A stretch of DNA of 64,000 bases from Marinifilum breve (lineage in GTDB: Bacteria > Bacteroidota > Bacteroidia > Bacteroidales > Marinifilaceae). The stretch spans positions 124,001-188,000 of the forward strand of contig NZ_QFLI01000005.1 of assembly GCF_003202155.1 (NCBI RefSeq), in the 5' to 3' direction. The notes beneath the pieces are model-generated. The model was not told the DNA's origin, ran no database searches, and saw only the letters and a program-made list of their open reading frames with translations. Position 1 is the first letter of the stretch. Each line of letters starts with the position of its first letter. Shown here piece by piece: positions 17,881-26,618 of this stretch. The position numbers and the translations under genes were made by a program.

Positions 17881-18567
17881 CTATTCATTGGTAGCAACCT
17901 CTTCTTCTGTTCGTTTCCTATTGGCAGGATCAACAATCATTCGAGCATTTTTGTAGGCACGATAAAATTCCTCATCCCCATTAAACAGCTCCATAAAAGG
18001 ATCAATGCGATTAATCAGCAAGCTATAAATTTCAACGATACAATCTTCTATCATTTCATTGGCATTTTTACGCTCATTAATCAATTGTCGAGGCTCTATC
18101 ATGAGCTTTTCAAACTCGGCAATCTCATTGCTCAGTTCTGTCTTTAATTCTTCAGTTAATCCGTAATCTGCCAATTCGGTAGCTATAGGTGCAATTTTCT
18201 CTGCCAGGTTTTTGGCATAGCTCAGCAGATCCTGCTGTCGCATTCTCACACCCAATTCAGCTTCTGAGGTCACCAAGAAACTTTGTAAATTCTCATCCTT
18301 TTTCATATAGGCATAAACATGAACCACATTACTTACCACCAGGCATATGGATATCAATTCGGCCTTTGCCACATTTTTATTACCCGCAGGTTTGTTCGGA
18401 ATACTACCTACTTTTGCAAAAAGTTCAACCGCTTTATCAACCGAAGTGTTTAAAGCTGCTACTGCATTTACCATTGCAGGAATTCCAGAATATTTGCTCT
18501 CGTTGGTTTTAAGAACATTTACCACTTGCAAGTTTGCATTGTGACGGGAAATGATTGTCTTCTTCAT
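17881..18567 (-). CDS. hypothetical helical protein
   Basis: A 228-aa, predicted all-alpha soluble protein. Recognisable features are an N-terminal KKTIISRHNANLQVVNVLK segment, a long run of amphipathic helices and an acidic C-terminus (NRKRTEEEVATNE). No signal peptide, membrane helix or catalytic motif is visible. I recognise no named family. It is monocistronic and bounded by a terminator on one side and the 21-bp repeat array on the other. Confidence 0.65.
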   Translation of the reverse strand: MKKTIISRHNANLQVVNVLKTNESKYSGIPAMVNAVAALNTSVDKAVELFAKVGSIPNKPAGNKNVAKAELISICLVVSNVVHVYAYMKKDENLQSFLVTSEAELGVRMRQQDLLSYAKNLAEKIAPIATELADYGLTEELKTELSNEIAEFEKLMIEPRQLINERKNANEMIEDCIVEIYSLLINRIDPFMELFNGDEEFYRAYKNARMIVDPANRKRTEEEVATNE

Positions 18568-18810
18568 TTTAAAATAGTGTTTGTTTTTATTGTTTATTTA
18601 TATTTTATCAAAATGAATTTATAGAATTATTATCAGAAAACAAAAACTACTGTTTAGTTTAATATTACTCATAATACTCACCATCTGAACACTTACAAGC
18701 TTTCATCTCTCACCTTGCCGATTCCATCAGTAAAATAAAGGAGATTTATGAATTCGATTTAATTTTCGCCTAACAGAACTACACCTTCTATTTATGTATA
18801 TCACATGCTT

Positions 18811-19209
18811 TCTAATCAAAATACAAACGAACCGAATCAAAATCAGACCTCACTGAATCATTTTCCCAGTCTATTGAATTGAAATTATAGGCTATCTAAT
18901 TGAAATGAGTATGCATTGAAAGGAAATGCCAAGGCGATGAAGAGCACTCCAAGGCTACTGAATCGAAATTAGTACGCACTGAATGACAATCCGAGTGTTA
19001 TGAATTGCATTTCAGGTCCACTGAATTGAACTTCAAGTGTACTGAATCGAGATCCGTGTCTTCTGAATCACACATCGAGTGTTCTGAATCGAACTGCAAG
19101 CCTTCTGAATTGGAAAGTGTACTTATTGAAGCATCGACACCAGGCATTGAAGCAAAGATTGTGATGCCTGAATAGAAATGCCAATGGATTGAATGGAAGG
19201 ATCTATTCA
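18811..19209. repeat. degenerate 21-bp tandem repeat array, 19 units
   Basis: Nineteen successive units with the core (C/T)TGAAT recur at an exact 21-bp step: the core G falls at 18834, 18855, 18876 and so on to 19191 with no insertion or deletion; the first unit (18811) has T in place of G. A rough unit consensus is cTGAATyGAAATtcaAGtgt plus one base. Units differ at many positions, so point changes have accumulated while the spacing has held. No plus-strand frame is open across it; the longest minus-strand frame covers only part. The remaining non-coding stretches, 18568-18810 and 19210-19243, show nothing else. Twenty-one bp equals two helical turns or seven codons. Confidence 0.85.
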
Positions 19210-19243
19210 CAAACCGAACCATTAGGTGGTATGAAAGAAATCT

Positions 19244-20317
19244 TTATTCAAACGAATAAGCCAACGAGAAAACATTGGAATAACGAGCGATGGATTGGTC
19301 GCCAACATCGGTTAATGCATAATCCAATCGGAAATTTTTGTAGTTGATTCCCAAGCCCAAGTTGGGTTGAAAGGTCCAGCTTTTGCTGTTGTCGAAATCT
19401 GTTTCTTCCTGGAAATTATTTACCCCTGCTCGCAAGAAAATGAACTTTTTAAAAGAAGCTTCTATTCCCATGTGTGGATCGATACTTATGGGATCGCCTT
19501 GCACCAATACATTTCGCTTGCCATCGAAAGTAAGATCGGTATTAAACTCGGCCAGCAAGGCAAACTTATCAGACAATTGAAACTCTCTGCTCACCCCTAA
19601 AATCAATTTTGGCAAAGTTAGCTCGGTTGAATTTTCTGGAATTTCGTTACCGGTTACTGCAAAAACCTCTTCTAACTGATCGGTTTTAAACACCCACGAA
19701 TTAAATGTGCTTGTAGCATCGCGCAAAAGCGCTCCAAATTTCCATGAAGATGTGCTATAGGTCGCTGCCAAATCGATACCAAAACCATAGGCCGAAGCAA
19801 AATCGCCGGTGTGGCGGTAAATTAGTTTTACATTCCCCCCAACATCTAATCCTTTGATTCCCGTTTTGCGCGCATAAGAAATCAGCAAAGCATAATCGGC
19901 AGAGGTAAAAGTTGTAATGCGATCGTAACGCAGGTTTCCATCCTTATCAATCAACTCCAAAGTATTTGGGATATCATCTACTCCAAAACGAATAAAACTG
20001 AAGGCTATGGCACTTTCTTTATTCAATTTTACAGCTAGTCCTGCATAATCGTATGCCGACAAGCCTCCAAAATACTCGGCATGCATGGCTGCTACATCGT
20101 ATTTATTATCGATTTTAACCAATGAGGCAGGGTTCCAATAGGCCGCTTCAACATTCGATTGAGATGCAACACTGGCATTTCCCATGGCAAAAGATCGGGC
20201 TCCGACTCCTATGGAAAGGAATTCGTTACTGTAGGTAGGAGCCGAAGTTTGTGCTACTGACAAACTACAAAATCCTAATATTAAAAAGAGTGTGAGTAAT
20301 ACTCGCATATTGTACAA
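19244..20317 (-). CDS. PorV/PorQ-family outer-membrane protein (PorV2-like)
   Basis: A 357-aa protein with an N-terminal signal peptide (MRVLLTLFLILGFCSLSVAQ) and the family signature EFLSIGVGARSFAMGNASVA followed by EAAYWNPASLV. It is a FadL-like beta-barrel predicted in the outer membrane. PorV is the type IX secretion shuttle that carries cargo to the attachment complex; this copy is of the PorV2-like kind whose role is less certain. It stands apart from other secretion genes and is preceded by the 21-bp array at its 3' side. The ATG three codons in (MRV) may be the actual start. Confidence 0.8.
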   Translation of the reverse strand: MYNMRVLLTLFLILGFCSLSVAQTSAPTYSNEFLSIGVGARSFAMGNASVASQSNVEAAYWNPASLVKIDNKYDVAAMHAEYFGGLSAYDYAGLAVKLNKESAIAFSFIRFGVDDIPNTLELIDKDGNLRYDRITTFTSADYALLISYARKTGIKGLDVGGNVKLIYRHTGDFASAYGFGIDLAATYSTSSWKFGALLRDATSTFNSWVFKTDQLEEVFAVTGNEIPENSTELTLPKLILGVSREFQLSDKFALLAEFNTDLTFDGKRNVLVQGDPISIDPHMGIEASFKKFIFLRAGVNNFQEETDFDNSKSWTFQPNLGLGINYKNFRLDYALTDVGDQSIARYSNVFSLAYSFE

Positions 20318-20391
20318 TTCTAGAATCGTAAAAATAATATGCTTTTTTTAATCTCTAGCATAATTGGGGTGTAAATAAGCAGAATCGAAAA

Positions 20392-20411
20392 ATTCACTTA
20401 TTTTTGTGAAT
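20392..20411. promoter_or_regulatory. palindrome overlapping the probable -7 box of pssA
   Basis: ATTCAC-N8-GTGAAT is a perfect 6-bp dyad whose centre holds TATTTTTG (20399-20406), a match to the Bacteroidota -7 element; no TTG lies at the right distance upstream. It sits 20 bp before the pssA start and could be an operator. Confidence 0.35.
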
Positions 20412-20431
20412 CTACAAACAAAACAGAAAGC

Positions 20432-21175
20432 ATGAGCATTGTAAAACACATCCCAAACACCATTACCTGTTTAAATTTATTTTCGGGCTGCACAGCAAGT
20501 TTACTGGCCGTTGAAGGTCATTTAGAGTTGGCGGCAGCACTGGTTTTAGTCGCTTCAGTATTCGACTTTATGGATGGTTTGGCTGCTCGAGCGTTAAAGG
20601 CATACTCGGCCATGGGTAAGGAATTAGATTCCTTAGCAGATATGGTAAGCTTTGGTTTAACACCAGGTTTAATTGCTTTTGGTTATCTGAAAATTGCAAT
20701 TTTAGGTGATGCAACTGTCGATTTTAACCCTGATGAATTGAGCATTTCGCAAATGGCAATTCTTCTATCGGCATTTATTATTCCTATTTTTTCGGCTCTT
20801 CGCCTTGCAAAATTTAATGTAGACGAAAGACAAGCTGCATCGTTTGTTGGGGTGCCTACACCTGCAAATGCAATGTTTTGGGCCTCGATTCCTTTGGTGT
20901 TGCACTTTGGCGATTATCCTTTTATTGTAGAATGGCTCGCTAATCCTGCAATTATTATTGTAGCCATTGTAATTACTTCGTTATTGCTAACTGCAGAAAT
21001 TCCAATGTTTGCTTTAAAAGTGAAAAACCTAAGTTGGCAGGATAACAAAATCAGATACTTATTTTTAATGAGTTTGGTTTTATTGTCCGTATTGGTAAAA
21101 TGGCTTGTAATTCCTCTTGTAATTTTTGTTTACATCCTGTTTTCGATCATTGATAATCTTACCAAGAAGAAATAA
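20432..21175 (+). CDS. pssA: CDP-diacylglycerol--serine O-phosphatidyltransferase
   Basis: A 247-aa integral membrane enzyme that makes phosphatidylserine from CDP-diacylglycerol and serine, the first step to phosphatidylethanolamine. The CDP-alcohol phosphatidyltransferase signature D-G-x2-A-R-x8-G-x3-D-x3-D is complete (DGLAARALKAYSAMGKELDS then LAD, about residues 47-69). About seven hydrophobic helices follow. Length matches the Gram-positive/Bacteroidota type II enzyme. Single gene with a palindrome upstream and a strong terminator. Confidence 0.95.
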   Translation: MSIVKHIPNTITCLNLFSGCTASLLAVEGHLELAAALVLVASVFDFMDGLAARALKAYSAMGKELDSLADMVSFGLTPGLIAFGYLKIAILGDATVDFNPDELSISQMAILLSAFIIPIFSALRLAKFNVDERQAASFVGVPTPANAMFWASIPLVLHFGDYPFIVEWLANPAIIIVAIVITSLLLTAEIPMFALKVKNLSWQDNKIRYLFLMSLVLLSVLVKWLVIPLVIFVYILFSIIDNLTKKK

Positions 21176-21191
21176 AAAAACAAATAAACAG

Positions 21192-21220
21192 AAACGCCGC
21201 AAAGATGATTTGCGGCGTTT
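21192..21220 (+). terminator. terminator of pssA
   Basis: Perfect 12-bp stem AAACGCCGCAAA / TTTGCGGCGTTT around GATGA, followed by Ts, 16 bp after the pssA stop. The A-rich left flank means it could also act on the convergent minus-strand gene ending at 21242. Confidence 0.92.
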
Positions 21221-21241
21221 TTCATTTTATACTTTTATCGC

Positions 21242-22096
21242 TTACTTGTTGTATCTCAATTCCTCGATTGGTTCTTCATTCTTCTTAAAATAATTTTCGA
21301 AATATCGATAGGCCAACCATACGATTAAAATAGCAAGAAAAAATAATCCTATTCTCTCTACAGTTCCTAATCCTAACATCTCTTTCCATGTAATAGCATC
21401 GGGATTAGATTTGCTAAGGAAAAAAGCCGTTCCATTATTCACAGCATGAATGATCATACAAAGCAGAAGCGATTTTGTTTTCCAGTATAGGTATCCAATT
21501 ACAATCCCGATGGAAAAAGCCGAAACAAATTGCCATGGATTAAAATGCATGATTCCAAAAAATACTGCCGACCAAACAATTGCTTTCCAAGGGCTATAGT
21601 TTTTCAGCAAGCCATCCAAAACAATTCCTCTCACTAATAACTCTTCTAAAATAGGTGCTGCAATAGCCACTGATATGAATCCCCACAGATTGTCCTGCAT
21701 CAGGTCCTTAAATAATTCCATTAACCACTCAGGTGCTGGCACCCAACTAGTGATTTCAACATTTATTACCAACATGCATAAGGTTACAATTACCACAACT
21801 GGCAGTAATACCATTGGAAAAGGATTAAAAGCAAAGGCATTCTCATTTTTAGGGTTCTTCTTCTTATATCCTAATACAATAAAGATCAATATCGCAAATG
21901 GCAAAGCATAATTGATAAAACTCATAGGCCCTTTCAGACTGTCTCCCAGCACAGGTTGTATTAATCCAGCTGGTATACCATACCCAATCATAACCAGTAA
22001 TAAAATTCCAATAATCCCCCAAGATTGTTTAATGCTTGGGTATGCCATTTTTTCGGTCTTAACAGCTTCTTGCTGCTGTGTGTTCATTTCTTCCAT
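21242..22096 (-). CDS. CPBP family intramembrane glutamic endopeptidase
   Basis: A 284-aa multi-pass membrane protein of the CPBP/Abi (PF02517) family. The three catalytic motifs are visible: EELLVRG (EExxxR), FGIMHFNPW (FxxxH) and HAVNNGTA (HxxxN). Family members are Rce1-type intramembrane proteases; the substrate here is unknown. Its ATG directly follows the TAG of the upstream transglutaminase-like gene with no gap, so the two are translationally coupled. The soluble N-terminus (about 25 residues) is glutamate/glutamine-rich. Confidence 0.88.
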   Translation of the reverse strand: MEEMNTQQQEAVKTEKMAYPSIKQSWGIIGILLLVMIGYGIPAGLIQPVLGDSLKGPMSFINYALPFAILIFIVLGYKKKNPKNENAFAFNPFPMVLLPVVVIVTLCMLVINVEITSWVPAPEWLMELFKDLMQDNLWGFISVAIAAPILEELLVRGIVLDGLLKNYSPWKAIVWSAVFFGIMHFNPWQFVSAFSIGIVIGYLYWKTKSLLLCMIIHAVNNGTAFFLSKSNPDAITWKEMLGLGTVERIGLFFLAILIVWLAYRYFENYFKKNEEPIEELRYNK

Positions 22097-24034
22097 CTAT
22101 TTTTCTGATAATGTATTGTTCTTCTGAATTACTACCTGCTCCTGTAAGGATGATAGCATATGAGTAAATAATTCTCTTAACTCTCCATAATAATCTTTAC
22201 TGAATTGAGGTTTCTTAATCTCAAACAGAGTTCTCATTTGCAAAACATTTCCCTGATTTTGCGTTGTAATCAAGTATTTTCCAAATCCATTGGATAGCTT
22301 TATTACTTTTGATTTTGGAGCCTCCTCAATACGATACTCCTTGGGAAGTTTAAGGTTAATCAGAATTGATTGATATCGATAATAATTAAAATCAATTCGA
22401 TATTGCCTATCTTCTTTTATAAATGGATTATCCTTAAAAACAGCGGGAAATGGTTCGAAATAGATCATATCGCTATCGAAATCCATATCGGTCATCGGCA
22501 GTTTACATGTAATTTCCAACGGTTTGTTTACCTTATCAGCATTTACGATTTGTACTGAATCTTTATTCAATTCTACTTCCGACTCATCAACCATGGTTTT
22601 CAGAAACTCTTCCAAACCATATTTTTTGATCAATTTTCTTGATTCTACCGCATAATAACCACTCTCTATAATTTTAAACCTACAGTTTGGTTCATCTTTA
22701 TCTGTAAAATCATAGTTTAAAACCAAATGTTGGCGAGATTTTGTATAAGCCAATACTTTTTCCCAGCGGGCTTTGTTCTTTTCAATCACCAAAGCAAAGT
22801 AATTTAAATCTTTCTCTTCCAATAACTGATATGGTCGATATGGTGAAGTAGCATTTAAAAACAACTTCTTCCCAGACATTTCCACATAGGCTAAAGCCTG
22901 ATTAAACTGGCTCATCAAAGGATAGCTCTTTTGTAAAAGTCCTAAGTTATTGGTACGGGTCAAAGCTGGTTCTGCCTTTATTCCAGCCTCTCTTAAAAGC
23001 AAAACCAAGAGGTAATTTATCTCTGAATTAGATGCTACTTTTTCTTCTAAAATTTTTGGAGCCGATTTTTTAGGATACAAACGGTATTCTCCATCCCACT
23101 TTATATGAGTCCGAACATAGTCATAAATTTTCTCCAATTTTTCCCAATTATTTTCATCCCCATCTAAAATTTTCTCTATCACTTTTTTAGCATAGCCTTT
23201 TCTACCAAAAAAATCGAAAGCTTCTAGATATTCGCGGGCTAACTTATCCCATGTCGATTTTACCGTAACAAATTCAATACCTCCAGCTATTCCATCGGCA
23301 TTTTTATAGTATCCTGTTAATTGAAAACGAATTTGCTCAACAAAATCCATATAGTTATTCACATATGGCTCTTCTTTTATCGAACTTAAATTGGTTAATA
23401 TCCACTCATTCCCCGCTACCGATGGATATTTTGCTCTTAACCTCTGTCCAAAACTTACCTGATTGTACCTAAATGAATCTGGAATATTTGCCTTAATGGA
23501 GCAATACAATGTTGGAATATCATCTTGAAAGTACCAAGTATCCAAGTAAGAGTAGAAATTGGAAACTAGCGTATATTTATATTCTATTATTGAACCTACC
23601 TTTACATTGGGCATACCAAAACGCACAGCACCATAGCTGTCATTCAAATCAACATCGAAAACTGATTTTCCATCCAAATCAGTTACTTCTTTGTCTTTAT
23701 TCCCATCAAAGTTTATGGTTTGTCCCTTAACTGAAGTGATTTTTTCCAATCCATCTTTTCTCCAATATGGAAGTTCAACATTGGCTTTATCCAGCCCCTC
23801 TTCCTTAAGAATTTTAACTCTAATATGATGTCGATAATTGATTGCTCGGTAACTTACATCAACCACACAGGTTTTGCTTAAAATAACGGCAACAGCATCC
23901 GTTTCGTAGGAACATTCTGATAGTAAAATTTCATCTTTTGAGAATTTCCCATACTTTATTCCTTTAGCATGAGAGCCATAACTCATAACCAGCAAATAGA
24001 TTACCAGTAAAAAAGATTTTTTTAGGCTTTTCAT
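22097..24034 (-). CDS. DUF3857 and transglutaminase-like domain protein
   Basis: A 645-aa exported protein with signal peptide MKSLKKSFLLVIYLLVMSYG. It has the DUF3857 N-terminal domain (motifs YRAINYRHHIRVKIL and VGSIIEYKYTL) followed by a transglutaminase-like domain (about residues 270-380; WEKLEKIYDYVRTHIKWDGE, and the cysteine-proximal region EINYLLVLLLREAGIKAEPAL). In the last stretch the usual catalytic cysteine of transglutaminases appears replaced (ASNSEINYLLVLLL), so it may be a non-catalytic binding form. I start at the ATG at 24034; a GTG 21 bp upstream lies inside a hairpin. It is coupled to the CPBP protease gene. Confidence 0.8.
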   Translation of the reverse strand: MKSLKKSFLLVIYLLVMSYGSHAKGIKYGKFSKDEILLSECSYETDAVAVILSKTCVVDVSYRAINYRHHIRVKILKEEGLDKANVELPYWRKDGLEKITSVKGQTINFDGNKDKEVTDLDGKSVFDVDLNDSYGAVRFGMPNVKVGSIIEYKYTLVSNFYSYLDTWYFQDDIPTLYCSIKANIPDSFRYNQVSFGQRLRAKYPSVAGNEWILTNLSSIKEEPYVNNYMDFVEQIRFQLTGYYKNADGIAGGIEFVTVKSTWDKLAREYLEAFDFFGRKGYAKKVIEKILDGDENNWEKLEKIYDYVRTHIKWDGEYRLYPKKSAPKILEEKVASNSEINYLLVLLLREAGIKAEPALTRTNNLGLLQKSYPLMSQFNQALAYVEMSGKKLFLNATSPYRPYQLLEEKDLNYFALVIEKNKARWEKVLAYTKSRQHLVLNYDFTDKDEPNCRFKIIESGYYAVESRKLIKKYGLEEFLKTMVDESEVELNKDSVQIVNADKVNKPLEITCKLPMTDMDFDSDMIYFEPFPAVFKDNPFIKEDRQYRIDFNYYRYQSILINLKLPKEYRIEEAPKSKVIKLSNGFGKYLITTQNQGNVLQMRTLFEIKKPQFSKDYYGELRELFTHMLSSLQEQVVIQKNNTLSEK

Positions 24035-24058
24035 AAGGTGATTTTTTTTGATCACCTT
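24035..24058 (-). promoter_or_regulatory. hairpin abutting the start codon of the transglutaminase-like gene
   Basis: Perfect 8-bp stem AAGGTGAT / ATCACCTT around an A-rich 8-nt loop. On the transcript it ends exactly one base before the ATG at 24034, so it could hide the ribosome-binding region. Confidence 0.4.
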
Positions 24059-24164
24059 AAACTAAATAAAATAACCATCTTTATGAACATATATTCACAA
24101 AGAATGATTAAACCATAATAATATAGATTCTGTAAAAATAGAAAAGTTGTTGCTGGACTTTTAT

Positions 24165-25259
24165 TTACTTTCTATTCATCACTTCATTCTGTCTAAGAAT
24201 GGCTTCTTTGTGAATCATTCTTAACAATTGAGTTGTAAACTTCTCAGATAGTCCTAAGCTTTTTGCAAGGTCAACTCCACGCTCGCGAACCTTTTCCCAT
24301 CGCTGAAGTTGTAGAATGGTCATATTCTTTTCCTTTTTGTACTCTCCTATTTCTTCAACAATATTCATTCGTTGAGCTAACAATTCAATCAACTGTGCAT
24401 CTACCGAATCAATTTGACTTCTATATTTTACAAGCTGATCAATCTCTTCATCACCTACCACATGTAATCTACAAACCAAACCTCTCAACAGTTCATTTAA
24501 GTCTTCAGGTGTTAGTTGCTGATCGGCATCACTCAAAGCTTCATCAGGACAAATATGACTTTCTATCATCAAACCATCCATATTCAAATCCATCGCCTTT
24601 TGGGCCATTTCATGGATGTATTTTCTACTTCCTGCAATATGACTTGGATCGCAAATAATGGGCAAATTATGGAAGCGTGATTTTAATTCAATAGGAATCT
24701 CCCATTTTGGAATATTTCGTAAAATAGTTTTTTCGAATGGATAGAAACCTCGATGAATTGCTGCAAGTTTTGAGATTCCTGCTTTATGTATGCGCTCTAA
24801 AGCTCCAATCCATAAATTGATATCTGGATTAATTGGATTCTTAACCATTACAGGCATATTCATCCCTTGCAATGCACTTGCCAATTCCTGAACAGAAAAT
24901 GGATTTGATGTTGTTCTAGCACCAATCCACAAAATATCAACATTATGGCGCAAACACATTTCAACATGCTTAGGCGATGCCACCTCTACCATGGTCAACA
25001 ATCCAGTTTCTTGTTTTACTGTATTCAACCACTGTAAAGCATCCAAACCTCTACCTTCAAAAGAATTTGGTCTGGTTCTAGGTTTCCAAACTCCCGCTCG
25101 AAATATCTGAACCTGTTCTGTATCATTTAAAGCCTTAGCAGTTGATACCAACTGCTCCTCAGACTCAGCACTACAAGGTCCACTAATCACTATCGGATGT
25201 GTATCCAGCTTCTTACTGAACCAATTATGTATAGGTTTGATATTATCCAATCCACTCAT
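24165..25259 (-). CDS. bifunctional DAHP synthase / chorismate mutase (type II)
   Basis: A 364-aa cytosolic enzyme joining two steps of aromatic amino acid synthesis. The N-terminal part (about 1-255) is a KDPG-type DAHP synthase (family II-like AroG) with PIVISGPCSAESEEQL, RAGVWKPRTRPNSFEG and the late metal/substrate motif CDPSHIAGSRKYIHEM. The C-terminal part (about 265-355) is an AroQ-class chorismate mutase (RSQIDSVDAQLIELLAQRMN, QLQRWEKVRERG). This fusion is standard in Bacteroidota, where the mutase domain links the first step to phenylalanine/tyrosine control. Single gene. Confidence 0.95.
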   Translation of the reverse strand: MSGLDNIKPIHNWFSKKLDTHPIVISGPCSAESEEQLVSTAKALNDTEQVQIFRAGVWKPRTRPNSFEGRGLDALQWLNTVKQETGLLTMVEVASPKHVEMCLRHNVDILWIGARTTSNPFSVQELASALQGMNMPVMVKNPINPDINLWIGALERIHKAGISKLAAIHRGFYPFEKTILRNIPKWEIPIELKSRFHNLPIICDPSHIAGSRKYIHEMAQKAMDLNMDGLMIESHICPDEALSDADQQLTPEDLNELLRGLVCRLHVVGDEEIDQLVKYRSQIDSVDAQLIELLAQRMNIVEEIGEYKKEKNMTILQLQRWEKVRERGVDLAKSLGLSEKFTTQLLRMIHKEAILRQNEVMNRK

Positions 25260-25323
25260 ATCTTAAAAATTAGGATGCACAAAAATACATTTTTAAATGA
25301 GATCAAAAAACTCATACAAAAGA

Positions 25324-25350
25324 ATCGGCAATCATTAAATGATTGCCGAT
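25324..25350 (-). terminator. terminator of the cytochrome bd operon
   Basis: Stem ATCGGCAATCA / TGATTGCCGAT around TTAAA, 10 bp past the stop of the CydX-like peptide gene; the plus-strand A-rich flank gives a partial U tract on the minus strand. Confidence 0.8.
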
Positions 25351-25359
25351 CAAATTATC

Positions 25360-25470
25360 TTACTCTTCAAGTTTCGATTCAAACTTTTTTAAAGCATATC
25401 TTACAGCTTTATAGCTTACATATATTAAGAGTGGCCAAGTAAAAAGCCATATTATTGATGATAAATACAT
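25360..25470 (-). CDS. CydX-like 36-aa single-pass membrane peptide
   Basis: A short open frame with ATG at 25468-25470 and TAA at 25360-25362. The peptide starts MYLSSIIWLFTWPLLIYVSY, one membrane helix with tryptophans, and ends with a basic then acidic tail (KAVRYALKKFESKLEE). It begins 12 bp after cydB on the same strand and is followed by a terminator. In other bacteria CydX/CbdX peptides of 30-50 residues are the small third subunit of cytochrome bd, needed for stability. Position, size and topology fit; sequence similarity to known CydX is not asserted. Confidence 0.7.
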   Translation of the reverse strand: MYLSSIIWLFTWPLLIYVSYKAVRYALKKFESKLEE

Positions 25471-25482
25471 GATTCTTTATTT

Positions 25483-26616
25483 TTAGTACAAATGATCTTC
25501 ATTTCTCAATTCTTCCAAATCTAATTTTTTATTATTGATTGCCCTCCAAGCCCAAACAATATAGGCAATTACGAAAGGAACCATTAGGGATACATAGCTC
25601 ATTGCCGTTAAAGTGTAATGCGATGATGAAGCATTCTGAATGGTTAAGGAAGATTGCAAATCAGCATTAGATGGATAAAAAGCCGTATTGTTAAATCCTG
25701 CCAACAAGAAAAGTGCAAATACTACCAGAATTGTACCACCGCCGGTAAACCAAATTCCTTTGGTATATTTTTCTACTAAATATGATTTAATCAAACCAAA
25801 CAACACCAAAACAACACCTACCAAAAATAAAATCAACACCAATGGCATGGCCAAAAAGTTATGCAAATATTTATAGGCTTCCTTGCTTACAATTCCCGTT
25901 TCTGCATCAACTGCAAAACCATCCATTACCAACAAGCGAATTGCAAAAAATAAGAAAACCACAAGAAAAGGTATTCCACAATACAACAATTGCTTTCTCG
26001 ATCGGTTAAAAATTGCTTCATGTTCAATATGATTCATGAAGTATAAGCTTCCCAACAAACGCGCCAGGAAGAAAACAGTTAATCCCAAAGCTACATTGTG
26101 TAAGTTTAAAACTGCCTCTAATCCACCATATGGATTTGCCCATCTTGATTGATTCAATTCATTAACGGTAAATTCTGCTCCATTAAAAAATGTTCCTACA
26201 GCTGTTCCAATCAAAATTGTCCCAAGTAAACCATTAATAAACAAGAACACTTCAAAAGTTTTGGCTCCCCAAACATTTGATGGTTTAGAACGAAACTCAT
26301 AAGCTACGGCCTGAATAATAAAACAAAAAAGAATAGCCATCCAAACCCAATAAGCTCCACCAAAAGAGGTTGAATAAAACAATGGAAACGAAGCAAACAT
26401 GGCTCCTCCGAATGTAACTAAGGTAGTAAATGTAAATTCCCACTTACGGCCAAGGGCATTAATTAAAAGCGTTCGTTCTTCATCGGATTTTCCCAATCGG
26501 TATATTAAAGTTTGACCTCCTTGAACGAACATTAAGAAGACCAAAATACTTCCTAAAAGTGAGTCAATTACCCACCAATATTGTTGTAATGCTAAATGTG
26601 ATAAATTTTCAAACAT
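25483..26616 (-). CDS. cydB: cytochrome bd ubiquinol oxidase subunit II
   Basis: A 377-aa integral membrane protein with about eight to nine membrane helices, the CydB partner of CydA. It begins FENLSHLALQQYWWVIDSLLG and contains the conserved GRKWEFTFTTLVTFGGAMFA and YEFRSKPSNVWG stretches of the family. With CydA it forms the menaquinol oxidase that reduces oxygen at high affinity without pumping protons and helps tolerance to nitric oxide and sulfide. It starts 2 bp after the cydA stop; the CydX-like peptide follows. Confidence 0.95.
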   Translation of the reverse strand: MFENLSHLALQQYWWVIDSLLGSILVFLMFVQGGQTLIYRLGKSDEERTLLINALGRKWEFTFTTLVTFGGAMFASFPLFYSTSFGGAYWVWMAILFCFIIQAVAYEFRSKPSNVWGAKTFEVFLFINGLLGTILIGTAVGTFFNGAEFTVNELNQSRWANPYGGLEAVLNLHNVALGLTVFFLARLLGSLYFMNHIEHEAIFNRSRKQLLYCGIPFLVVFLFFAIRLLVMDGFAVDAETGIVSKEAYKYLHNFLAMPLVLILFLVGVVLVLFGLIKSYLVEKYTKGIWFTGGGTILVVFALFLLAGFNNTAFYPSNADLQSSLTIQNASSSHYTLTAMSYVSLMVPFVIAYIVWAWRAINNKKLDLEELRNEDHLY

Positions 26617-26618
26617 GA

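Noticed and set aside
18998-19222. 74-aa frame on the minus strand inside the 21-bp array
   Set aside because: It is an effect of the 7-codon period; it covers only half of the array and its frame is closed over the rest.
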